DNA of 43,839 bases from an uncultured Oscillospiraceae bacterium (GTDB lineage: Bacteria; Bacillota; Clostridia; Oscillospirales; Oscillospiraceae): the NCBI GenBank assembly GCA_949878425.1, contig CATLAL010000022.1:1-43839 (forward strand), given 5' to 3'. Shown piece by piece: positions 24,160-32,661 of the stretch (its first letter is position 1; each line of letters begins with the position of its first letter). A program made the position numbers and the translations under genes. Under the pieces are notes generated by a model. It made no database searches, was not told the DNA's origin, and saw only the letters and a list, made by a program, of their open reading frames with translations.

Positions 24160-24727
24160 AAATTCAGGGACCCCGTGGGGGCGCTTTGTGCAGTTTGCTC
24201 CTGTGCGCCAGCAGCGTGCCGAAAAGCTACAGCAATCTTCAAGACAGAGGCCATGCGCCTGTAGGGGCGAGCATCGCTCGCCCCTACGCCAGCTTGCGAA
24301 TGACAGTATGCGGCCCGGCGGGGGGGGGGGGAGCTCGAGAGGGCGAAGCCCACCTCGAATGAAATCTGCCGCCCCCGCGGGCCGGCCTGTGGCCGGCCCA
24401 GCGCTCAAAGCGCCGCGCGGCGGCGCTTAACGGAAAAGCCTGCGCAGCAGGCGTTCGGCGAGCGTAGCGAGGACTTTTGCGAAGGCATAGCCGAAGCGAA
24501 AGTATCGGCGGCATTGGGCTGTCAAAAAAGTCCGCGAGACTCTTTGACAGCCTGCTGAGAGAGGGCATCCGGAACCGGACGCCCTCTCTCAGCAAAATTT
24601 ATATTAAAAATCCATCCCGCTCAGGGCTTGTCTGAAAAATGCCAACACGCCCAAAGAGCGGGCATATTTCCATTTTTCAAACCGCGCCCGGAAGGCGGGC
24701 GGGATTTTACGGTGGGCGTCATCCGGT
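24160..24727. repeat. Gene-free region with a series of hairpins
   Basis: About 600 bp without a credible gene. It holds a 27-bp inverted repeat beginning GTAGGGGCGAG (24261-24287), a run of 12 G (24320-24331), GC-rich palindromes around 24380-24425, then three consecutive stem-loops: GGCTGTCAAA/TTTGACAGCC (24517-24552), GCTGAGAGAGGGC/GCCCTCTCTCAGC (24554-24593) and TGAAAAATG/CATTTTTCA (24633-24679). The first type resembles small mobile palindromic repeats; the second could be a terminator (AAAATTTA follows). Confidence 0.65.
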
Positions 24728-24940
24728 CTAAGCCACCGCCCCGCCGGGTTCCCGCTCCCGGAACAGCAGAGAGACGCACCACAATCCGGCGATCCCCACC
24801 ACGGCGTAAATCACCCGGGAGAGCGCCGCCATCTGGCCGCCAAAGAAAAAAGCCACCAGATCCAGGCCAAACAGGCCGACGAACCCCCAGTTCAGCGCGC
24901 CGATGATCACCAGGATCAGCGCGATCCGATCCAGAACCAT
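24728..24940 (-). CDS. DUF378 small membrane protein
   Basis: 70 residues, GGGAGGTAACGG before the ATG. Two transmembrane helices: LDRIALILVIIGALNWGFVGLFGLDLVAFFFGG and LSRVIYAVVGIAGLWCVSLLF. The pattern L-N-W-G-x-V-G-x-F-x-x-D-L-V and R-x-x-Y-x-x-V-G-x-A-x-x-W is typical of DUF378. Function unknown; it stands alone in its own transcript. Confidence 0.88.
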   Translation of the reverse strand: MVLDRIALILVIIGALNWGFVGLFGLDLVAFFFGGQMAALSRVIYAVVGIAGLWCVSLLFREREPGGAVA

Positions 24941-25073
24941 GCTCCGTTACCTCCCTTCTCGTTTCAGCCGCTTCTCTTTTTTTGAGGCTTCCGTCGTAGT
25001 CTGTCCGTTTTTGCCGGTCCTATGCGCCGCCGGATCCGGTGGAAAGTTTTTTTCGCGGAGGTCCATGTTGCCG

Positions 25074-25102
25074 TTGAAAATTTTTTGAAAAGCCTGTATA
25101 AT
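25074..25102 (+). promoter_or_regulatory. Promoter of apgM-DUF1015 operon
   Basis: TTGAAA (25074-25079), 17 bp, perfect TATAAT (25097-25102). Transcription would start near 25109, giving a structured leader of about 130 nt before apgM. Confidence 0.7.
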
Positions 25103-25187
25103 ACCGTCAGGCAAAATGAGGCGCAGAACGGAGCGGGCAGCCACAGGCTGCCGGGCAGTTATTCAGCTCCGCTGAATGACGGCCTTA

Positions 25188-25221
25188 ACTCAAAAAAGTG
25201 GCTCCGCCACTTTTTTGACCC
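25188..25221 (+). terminator. Leader hairpin, attenuator-like, before apgM
   Basis: CAAAAAAGTGG-CTCCG-CCACTTTTTTG makes a stable stem with a run of six Ts in its 3' arm. It lies between the promoter and the ribosome binding site of apgM. Two further stems lie just upstream (GCAGCC/GGCTGC near 25136-25155 and CAGC/GCTG near 25162-25174). It may act as a leader terminator. Confidence 0.45.
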
Positions 25222-25241
25222 AGAGGAGGAATCCTTTTTAT

Positions 25242-26480
25242 ATGAAATATCTGCTGATTATCGGCGATGGCATGGCCGACGACCCCGTCCCGGAGCTATG
25301 CGGCCTCACGCCCCTGCAAAAGGCGTCCATCCCAGCCATCGACCGCATGGCCGCCCGGGGCCTGGTGGGCAGTGTCATTAACTGCCCGCCCCCCCTGCCC
25401 GCCGGCAGCGAGACGGCCATTCTCTCCATCTTCGGCTGCGACCCCCGGCGGTACTTTACCGGCCGCTCCCCCATGGAGGCCGCCGCCGCCGGCATCCCCC
25501 TGCTCCCCGGCGACGCCGCCTTCCGCTGCAACCTGGCGGCCCTTGAGGAGGGGGACATGCCCCTGGCGGAAAAGCGCCTCCTCTCCCACAGCGCCGGGTC
25601 CATCGACGGCCCCGCCGCCCTGGAGGCCGTGGAGACCCTGCTGGCGGACCCCGCCTTCGCCCGGGCCATGGCGGAATCCCGGGTGGAGCTCCACCGGTTC
25701 CCCGCCTTCCGGCAGCTGGCCGTCCAGCACCAGAGCGATCTGACCGGCATCCGCTTCACCCCGCCCCACGACCACTTGGGGGAGGTCTGCGGCCCCCTCC
25801 TTCCCGCCGGAAACCGCCGGGCGGAGGCGTTCACAAATCTCATGGCCCTGGCCCACCGGATTCTGGAGCGCTCCCCGGCGGCGGAAAAGCGCCGGGCCGC
25901 CGGAAAGCTCCCCGCCAACGGCATCTGGTTCTGGGCGGAGGGCACCGCCGTGGAGCTGCCCAGCTTCCGCGGCCAGTACGGCCTGGACGGCGCGGTGGTC
26001 AGCGCCGTGCCCCTGTGCCACGGCATCGGCGTGCTCCGGGGCCTGGAGACGGTGGAGGTGGAGGGCGCTACCGGCGAGCTGGACACCAATTTTGAGGCAA
26101 AGCTGGAGGCCGCCTGGCGCAAGCTAAACCAATATGACTTCGTCTGCCTCCACCTGGAGGCCCCCGACGAGTGCACCCACAACGGCGACCTGGCCGGAAA
26201 AATCCAGGCCATCGAGTGGCTGGACAGCCGCCTGACCGCCCCCCTGCTCTCCCGCCTGGAGGCGGCGGGGCAGGACCACCGGGTGCTGCTCCTCAGCGAC
26301 CACAAGACCCTCACCGCCACCCGGGGCCACGCCGGCGGCAGCGTCCCCTTCCTGCTCTACGACAGCAGGCGGGACACCGGGTGCGGCGCGCCCTACAACG
26401 AGGAGAGCGGCGAGAGGGGCCCCTTTGTGGAGCACGGCTGGAAACTGTTGGACATGCTGTTTGAAAAGACAGCGGAATAA
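25242..26480 (+). CDS. apgM: Cofactor-independent phosphoglycerate mutase, archaeal type
   Basis: 412 residues, start at 25242 with GAGGAGG about nine bases upstream. Interconverts 3- and 2-phosphoglycerate in glycolysis/gluconeogenesis, metal-dependent, alkaline phosphatase fold. MKYLLIIGDGMADDPVPELCGLTPLQKASIPAIDRMA shows the metal-binding Asp (IIGDGMAD) and the ApgM N-terminus. GSETAILSIFGCDPRRYFTGRSPMEA contains the nucleophile Ser region (S-E-T-A). CLHLEAPDECTHNGDLAGKIQAIEWLD and LLSDHKTLTATRGHAGGSVPFLLY carry further metal ligands (D, H, DH and H). With pckA nearby it fits gluconeogenic flow. Paralogues exist that act as homoserine kinases, which cannot be excluded. Confidence 0.88.
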   Translation: MKYLLIIGDGMADDPVPELCGLTPLQKASIPAIDRMAARGLVGSVINCPPPLPAGSETAILSIFGCDPRRYFTGRSPMEAAAAGIPLLPGDAAFRCNLAALEEGDMPLAEKRLLSHSAGSIDGPAALEAVETLLADPAFARAMAESRVELHRFPAFRQLAVQHQSDLTGIRFTPPHDHLGEVCGPLLPAGNRRAEAFTNLMALAHRILERSPAAEKRRAAGKLPANGIWFWAEGTAVELPSFRGQYGLDGAVVSAVPLCHGIGVLRGLETVEVEGATGELDTNFEAKLEAAWRKLNQYDFVCLHLEAPDECTHNGDLAGKIQAIEWLDSRLTAPLLSRLEAAGQDHRVLLLSDHKTLTATRGHAGGSVPFLLYDSRRDTGCGAPYNEESGERGPFVEHGWKLLDMLFEKTAE

Positions 26481-26497
26481 ATGATGGAGGAGAAACC

Positions 26498-27781
26498 ATG
26501 AACCAAACATTTGAGAATCTGGGTCTGCGGCCGGCGGACATCCTGCTGCCCAAGCCGGGAACCGACATGCACAAGTGGGCTGTGGTGGCCTGCGACCAGT
26601 TCACCTCCCAGCCCGAGTACTGGGCGGAGGCGGACCGCATCGCCGGAGACGCGCCCTCCGCCCTCCGGCTCATCCTGCCGGAGAGCAAGCTCAACGACCC
26701 GGACGTGGACGAGCACATCAGCGCCATCAACCGCTCCATGGAGGACTACCTGGCCCGGGACATCTTCCAGACCTATCCCGACTCCATTGTCTACATCGAG
26801 CGCACCCAGTCCGACGGCGCCGTGCGCCACGGCCTGGTGGCCGCGGTGGACCTGGAGCACTACGACTACACCCCCGGCTCCGGCTCCCTTATCCGGGCCA
26901 CCGAGGGCACGGTCCTCGAGCGCATCCCCCCCAGAGTCCGGGTCCGCAAGGACGCCCCCATCGAGCTGCCCCACGTGATGCTGCTCATCGACGACCCGGA
27001 AAAAACCTGCATCGAGCCCATCACCGCCGCCGCGGACGCCATGGACAAGCTCTACGACTTCGACCTGATGCTGAAGGGCGGACGCCTGAAGGGCTGGCGC
27101 CTCTCCCAGGACCAGACCGGCGCCCTGGCCGGCGCCCTGGCCCACCTGGCCAGCAGCGAGGCCATGGCCCACAAGTACGGCCTTGCCGGCGTGTCCCCCC
27201 TGCTCTTCGCCGTGGGCGACGGCAACCACTCCCTGGCTACCGCCAAAACCTGCTATGAGAACCTGAAGAAAGTGACGCCGGAGGACCAGTGGGCCAGCCT
27301 CCCCGCCCGCTACGCCCTGGTGGAGATCGAAAACCTCCACGACAGCGCCCTCCAGTTCGAGGCCATCCACCGGGTGGTATTCCATGTGGACCCCCAGAAG
27401 CTGCTCTCCGCCTTCCTGGACTTCTACCCCTCCGCCCGAGAGGGCCAGGGCCCGGGACACACCATCGCCTATACCTGGGCCGGCGGCAGCGGCTTCCTCA
27501 ACGTGCCCGACCCCAAGGTCCAGCTGGCCGTGGGCACCCTCCAGAACTTCCTGGACGCCTACCTCAAGGAGAACGGCGGCGAGGTGGACTATATCCACGG
27601 CGCCGACATCACCGACGAGCTGGGCGCCAAGCCCGGCAACATCGGCTTTAAGCTCCCCGCCATGGGTAAGGACCAGCTCTTTAAAACCGTCATCGCCGAC
27701 GGCGTCCTCCCCCGCAAAACCTTCTCCATGGGCCACGCCGAGGATAAGCGCTATTACGTCGAGGGGAGAAAAATCCGGTAG
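26498..27781 (+). CDS. DUF1015 family protein
   Basis: 427 residues, 17 bp after apgM with GGAGG-like site, so probably cotranscribed. GLRPADILLPKPGTDMHKWAVVACDQFTSQPEYW is the conserved start of DUF1015, and LLFAVGDGNHSLATAKTCYENLK (residues about 231-253) contains the strongly conserved G-D-G-N-H-S-L-A-T-A-K motif. ADGVLPRKTFSMGHAEDKRYYVEGRKI ends the protein as usual. Family members often neighbour serine or one-carbon metabolism genes in Clostridia; the biochemical role is not established. Confidence 0.87.
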   Translation: MNQTFENLGLRPADILLPKPGTDMHKWAVVACDQFTSQPEYWAEADRIAGDAPSALRLILPESKLNDPDVDEHISAINRSMEDYLARDIFQTYPDSIVYIERTQSDGAVRHGLVAAVDLEHYDYTPGSGSLIRATEGTVLERIPPRVRVRKDAPIELPHVMLLIDDPEKTCIEPITAAADAMDKLYDFDLMLKGGRLKGWRLSQDQTGALAGALAHLASSEAMAHKYGLAGVSPLLFAVGDGNHSLATAKTCYENLKKVTPEDQWASLPARYALVEIENLHDSALQFEAIHRVVFHVDPQKLLSAFLDFYPSAREGQGPGHTIAYTWAGGSGFLNVPDPKVQLAVGTLQNFLDAYLKENGGEVDYIHGADITDELGAKPGNIGFKLPAMGKDQLFKTVIADGVLPRKTFSMGHAEDKRYYVEGRKIR

Positions 27782-27802
27782 AACCAGGGGCTTGAGGCAT
27801 AC

Positions 27803-27865
27803 ATTCTTTTTTCTTGAAAGAAAAAAGAATCAAAAAAGAACTTTTTGCGCGAAACTGCGTTTCGC
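27803..27865. repeat. Dispersed two-hairpin repeat, copy A
   Basis: An A/T stem (ATTCTTTTTTC/GAAAAAAGAAT, TTGA loop region, 27803-27830), then CAAAAAAGAACTTTT, then GCGAAAC-TGC-GTTTCGC (27849-27865). The same arrangement is found at 33727-33785, between pheS and pheT. It lies after the DUF1015 stop, where the first stem may also end transcription. Confidence 0.75.
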
Positions 27866-27875
27866 TTATGGGAAA

Positions 27876-28115
27876 CTATTGGGCTTGCTGGCGGGACTGG
27901 GGGGTAAGCGCATCGCTCAGCCCCAGTCCCGTGCGGGCCCCTAACAGAAACGCGTGGCAGCTGTAGTACTCCAGCGCCCGGGCGTACTGCGCCCTCTGGT
28001 CCTGGTTTAAAGTTGATTCCATCAGGGACAGCGACATCTCGTAGTCCGCCTCGTCCTGCCCGCTGATCTGAGGCTTGATGTAGTTTGCGTACAGCCAGCG
28101 CATAAAATCCGTCAT
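27876..28115 (-). CDS. Small conserved hypothetical protein (79 aa)
   Basis: 79 residues; ATG at 28115 preceded by AAAGGAA at nine bases. MTDFMRWLYANYIKPQISGQDEADYEMSLSLMESTLNQDQRAQYARALEYYSCHAFLLGARTGLGL is helical and acidic with a conserved-looking LYANYIKPQ start; it resembles small proteins of Clostridia that I recall under DUF6809, a weak match. Function unknown. It is transcribed from a strong promoter facing that of an XRE regulator, so its expression is probably controlled by that regulator. Confidence 0.75.
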   Translation of the reverse strand: MTDFMRWLYANYIKPQISGQDEADYEMSLSLMESTLNQDQRAQYARALEYYSCHAFLLGARTGLGLSDALTPQSRQQAQ

Positions 28116-28148
28116 GGTCCCGGTTCCTTTCTGTAAAATAGTAGGACG

Positions 28149-28201
28149 TTGATTTTGGCGTGTTCTGTGTATATCATAACACGTAAATTTTGGCGTGTCA
28201 A
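28149..28201. promoter_or_regulatory. Overlapping divergent promoters with repeated operator
   Basis: Minus strand: TTGACA (28201-28196), 17 bp, TATGAT (28178-28173). Plus strand: TTGATT (28149-28154), 17 bp, TATCAT (28172-28177). The two -10 boxes overlap. The sequence ATTTTGGCGTGT occurs twice as a direct repeat 35 bp apart (28152-28163 and 28187-28198), with an inverted half-site ACACG (28179-28183) between them. This is a likely operator for the XRE protein encoded on the right, placed to block both promoters. Confidence 0.75.
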
Positions 28202-28210
28202 GAGGCATCT

Positions 28211-28444
28211 ATGCTATCAAAAGAAGCTTTTAGAAACCGCCTGCGGGAGCTGCGCAGGGAGCGCGGGGAGACCCAGGCGGAGGTTGGATCGGCGCTGGGG
28301 ATCGGTGCGCGCCACTACCAGAAATTTGAGGCGGGGGACAACTACCCCAGTGCTGAGAATCTATGCGCCCTGGCGGATCATTTCGCCGTGAGTCTGGACT
28401 ATTTGATGGGCCGGACGGACGACAGGGCCGCCCCCGGGAAATAA
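28211..28444 (+). CDS. XRE-family transcriptional regulator (77 aa)
   Basis: 77 residues, ATG at 28211 with a weak AGAGG site. The whole protein is a helix-turn-helix of the Cro/CI type: RNRLRELRRERGETQAEVGSALGIGARHYQKFEAGDNYPSAENLCALADHFAVSLDYLMGRTD, with the recognition helix around GARHYQKFE and the family's D-x-L-x-G end. It probably dimerises and binds the repeats at 28152-28198, repressing itself and the divergent 79-aa gene. No phage genes are adjacent, so this looks like a host micro-regulator or a remnant of a mobile element. Confidence 0.9.
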   Translation: MLSKEAFRNRLRELRRERGETQAEVGSALGIGARHYQKFEAGDNYPSAENLCALADHFAVSLDYLMGRTDDRAAPGK

Positions 28445-28543
28445 ACTGCCCCCACAGTTCCCCAATTTGCCCAATTGTACCCGCCTGCCGGGGGCCGGGT
28501 TTGAGGGGGTTTGACGATTTCATTTATTTGGTTCACTTCTCTC

Positions 28544-28572
28544 TTGCCTTTCCGGAGAAAACAGGGTAAAAT
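28544..28572 (+). promoter_or_regulatory. Candidate pckA promoter
   Basis: TTGCCT (28544-28549), 17 bp, TAAAAT (28567-28572, 5 of 6), about 60 bp before the pckA start. AAGGAGG lies eight bases before that start codon. Confidence 0.5.
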
Positions 28573-28631
28573 AAGGCGAGTCCGAAATGAATCCCCACTT
28601 TTCCATTTTTCCATAAGGAGGAACATAATCT

Positions 28632-30245
<1,614 letters not shown>

Positions 30246-30275
30246 CAGGGTATATCCCGGCAATACCAACAAGCG

Positions 30276-30313
30276 AAAAAGCCTGGATTCTCAGAGAGAA
30301 TCCAGGCTTTTTT
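30276..30313. terminator. Bidirectional terminator between pckA and DUF819 gene
   Basis: AAAAAGCCTGGATTCT / AGAATCCAGGCTTTTTT forms a perfect stem with A- and T-runs on both sides, serving the convergent pckA (plus) and DUF819 (minus) genes. Confidence 0.92.
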
Positions 30314-30327
30314 CATGGGAAAAGCCG

Positions 30328-31596
30328 CTAGGCTCCCAGCAGGATGCCGACCACCGTTCCGGCGTAGTTGCCGATCACGTAGCCCAAAACGCCCACCAGC
30401 ATGGCCGGCCCCGCCAGCTGGGTCCAACCCTGAGAGATGGCCATGCCGGCGGCGGTGGTGGGGCCGCCGATGTTGGCGTTAGAGGCGATGACGGCATCCT
30501 CCAGGTCAAAGCGCAGCAGCCTGGCGCCGCAGAAGCAGAAGAGCATGTTCACCGCCACCATGATAAAGGTGAGGACCAGAAACAGCGGCGCCTCCGTAAG
30601 CACAGTGTAGATATTCGCGGGCACGCCGATGACGAACAGAAACAGGTAGATGAAATACGTGCCCAGCTCCTGGGCCCCGTGGAGCCGCTCCGCCTGCTTG
30701 TCCAGAAGGGTGGCAGCGGCCACGGAGATGGTGGTAATCCAGACGTAGGGGCTCCCGAGGAACTTGCCCGCGAAGTCCGAGAGGGCCTCCTGGAAGCTGC
30801 CGGCCGTGCCCTCCAGAGCCAGGGGGCTGAAAATCCCGGCGAGGAGGTTCGAGCACCACACCACCGCCGCCGCGTAGGCCAAGTCCAGGGCAATGTCCAG
30901 CAGGGAGATGTCCTTCCGGCTCCAGAAAGCGGCGGCCTGGGTCCGGCCCTTTCTCTCGCCCCGCTCCGCCGCGTCGATGTGGGGATGGCGGTAGCGGCTC
31001 CGGAAAAACCGGAGCCCGGAGCAGGCGATGAGCACGAAGAAGTAGAGGGCCATCAGCAGGTTGTCCGCCACCGTGGCGGCGGCGGCGGTCCGGGTGCCCC
31101 GGAGGCCGTGCTGGAGGGCCATGGCGGAGAAGTTGACGCTGCCGCCGATATAGGAGCCGGTCATCATGGAGGCCACGGCGGCCAGCTCCTCCACCGCCCC
31201 ACCCGCGGCGGCGTAGGGCCCCCGCAGGGCGAAAAAGGCCAGAAACGCCCCCGCAATGGTTCCCGCCGCGCCGATGAGGAATACGGCCAGCATCCGGCCC
31301 GCCTCCCGCCAGATCCGCTTCAGGTTGCACTGGAGCAGCAGCAGGGGGATGCCCATGGGCACGATGATCCCCCAGACCACGTCGTCATACAGCGGGCAGC
31401 TGGTGGGAATGACGCCGGTATTGGCCAGCGCCATGGCCAGCACCATGGCGATGATGGAGCCGGAGACTCTGGAGGCCCACCGGTACCTCTGCTCCAGCCA
31501 AACGGCCAGGGCCACACAGACGCACATCACACCCAGCAGGCCCCAGACGTCCTCCCCCTGAATCAGGGGATGTCCCAGCCACGTTTCAAACAGCAT
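30328..31596 (-). CDS. DUF819 family integral membrane protein
   Basis: 422 residues with about ten to eleven hydrophobic segments; GGGAGGAGACGG before ATG. Conserved DUF819 elements are visible: ANTGVIPTSCPLYDDVVWGIIVPMGIPLLLLQCNLKRI near residues 58-94, SMMTGSYIGGSVNFSAMA (about 144-161), and near the end EDAVIASNANIGGPTTAAGMAISQGW with the paired NxGGPTTAxxMA motif. The two-fold GG/N motifs suggest an inverted-repeat transporter fold as in sodium-coupled transporters; the substrate is unknown. It has its own transcript. Confidence 0.85.
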   Translation of the reverse strand: MLFETWLGHPLIQGEDVWGLLGVMCVCVALAVWLEQRYRWASRVSGSIIAMVLAMALANTGVIPTSCPLYDDVVWGIIVPMGIPLLLLQCNLKRIWREAGRMLAVFLIGAAGTIAGAFLAFFALRGPYAAAGGAVEELAAVASMMTGSYIGGSVNFSAMALQHGLRGTRTAAAATVADNLLMALYFFVLIACSGLRFFRSRYRHPHIDAAERGERKGRTQAAAFWSRKDISLLDIALDLAYAAAVVWCSNLLAGIFSPLALEGTAGSFQEALSDFAGKFLGSPYVWITTISVAAATLLDKQAERLHGAQELGTYFIYLFLFVIGVPANIYTVLTEAPLFLVLTFIMVAVNMLFCFCGARLLRFDLEDAVIASNANIGGPTTAAGMAISQGWTQLAGPAMLVGVLGYVIGNYAGTVVGILLGA

Positions 31597-31745
31597 ACCG
31601 TCTCCTCCCGATCATTCACCGCGGCCGTCGGGCCGCGGAAGGATTCCAGGGCACATTATACGGGCAAACGGCCCATTTCGCAATGCCCTCTCCAGCGGAT
31701 AGAAAAAATTTTTTCGCATTTCCGCCTTTTTTTCTGCCCGTCCCC

Positions 31746-31774
31746 TTGCCAACAGCCGCTTTTTGTGCTATAAA
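31746..31774 (+). promoter_or_regulatory. Promoter of the Phe T-box unit
   Basis: TTGCCA (31746-31751, 5 of 6), 17 bp, TATAAA (31769-31774, 5 of 6). Start of RNA near 31781 matches the beginning of T-box stem I. Confidence 0.7.
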
Positions 31775-31780
31775 AGAGAA

Positions 31781-32018
31781 GCTGTTAGATGCGAGGAACG
31801 GGAAAATAGCGAGTTTGCGGAGCCTAAGAGAGGGGCGGCCATCGGCTGAGAGCCGCCCCGGCCCGTGTCGCTTGGTTCGCCCGGGAGCGGCCCGTGAGAG
31901 CGGGACGGAGGCCCACCGTTACAGGGGCGGCAAGTGCGCGTCCGTTGGGCGCGAAGGCGGGTGGTACCGCGGAAGGTGATGCCTTTCGTCCCCAGACGGG
32001 GATGGGGGCGTCTTTTTG
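31781..32018 (+). promoter_or_regulatory. T-box riboswitch, phenylalanine specific
   Basis: The T-box sequence GGTGGTACCGCGG lies at 31960-31972, and a terminator stem CGTCCCC/GGGGGCG (31987-32010) with a run of Ts (32013-32017) follows. Stem I begins about 31783; AGCGA (near 31809) pairs with TCGCT (31868-31872) and CGGG (near 31799) with CCCG (31880-31883). The internal loop between them carries TTGGTTCG with the codon TTC (31876-31878) followed by a purine, as specifier triplets are. TTC is a Phe codon, in agreement with pheS and pheT downstream. Uncharged tRNA-Phe should favour read-through. Confidence 0.92.
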
Positions 32019-32147
32019 CTGTGCAAACGCATCGTAAAAAGGGAGAGCTGACCGCCGCGCCTCGGCTCTCTGACTGCCTGTATTGTACAGCGGCCTCTAT
32101 AAAAATGGAAGCGGGGAACGCCATAAATTTTTATTAAGAAAGGCGGA

Positions 32148-32579
32148 ATGGGTATGGACCTGGCCGTAAAAGTTCTTACCGCCGCGCTTTGGCTGTGGTT
32201 CCTGGGGGCCATCGTCACCTACAGATGGGGGGACAAGCTGCTGGTGGAGGGCGTGGGCGTGAAGAGCGCCGAGTTTATCATGCTGGCCATGTTCTCCGCC
32301 GGCGCCCTGCTGGCCCTGCTGCGGCCCCGGGAGGGCCGCTGGGTCCTCCTGGCGGTGCTGGTGCTGTGGCTGGTGGTCCAGTTCTTCTGCCACTGGTACT
32401 ACACCATCTTCGGCGCCTCCCCCAAAAAGCTGGAGGGCTACAACCGGTGCTTCGAGGGCACCCTGCGGCTCATCCCCCGGAGCGATGTGCGGCTGATCCC
32501 GGACCTGTACCACATCGTCCTCCACGCCCTGATTTTGCTGGATATCCTCTTTTTGGCGGCCAGTATGCTGGCCGACTAA
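32148..32579 (+). CDS. Small integral membrane protein in the pheST unit (unknown)
   Basis: 143 residues (or 141 from ATG at 32154; AAAGG is closer to the first). Three to four transmembrane helices: VLTAALWLWFLGAIVTYRWG, SAEFIMLAMFSAGALLALL, WVLLAVLVLWLVVQFFCHWYYTIF and IVLHALILLDILFLAASMLAD. The loop between the last two holds GASPKKLEGYNRCFEGTLRLIPRSDVRLIPDLYH. I do not recognise the family. It lies between the Phe T-box and pheS on the same strand without a clear promoter after it, so it is probably induced by phenylalanine starvation together with pheST. Confidence 0.8.
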   Translation: MGMDLAVKVLTAALWLWFLGAIVTYRWGDKLLVEGVGVKSAEFIMLAMFSAGALLALLRPREGRWVLLAVLVLWLVVQFFCHWYYTIFGASPKKLEGYNRCFEGTLRLIPRSDVRLIPDLYHIVLHALILLDILFLAASMLAD

Positions 32580-32661
32580 TTCATTTGACTCGGCTATAGC
32601 CGAAGCGCCTGATAAAAATCGATGTGAATTCTTGACTACTCTTGAAAGGAAATCGAACAAG

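Noticed and set aside
24261..24287. Possible CRISPR-type or attachment-site repeat (GTAGGGGCGAG palindrome)
   Set aside because: Only one copy is present in the window, with no spacers, no cas genes and no integrase nearby.
24430..24700. Insertion sequence remnant
   Set aside because: Inverted repeats are present but no transposase fragment in any frame, and no target duplication could be recognised.
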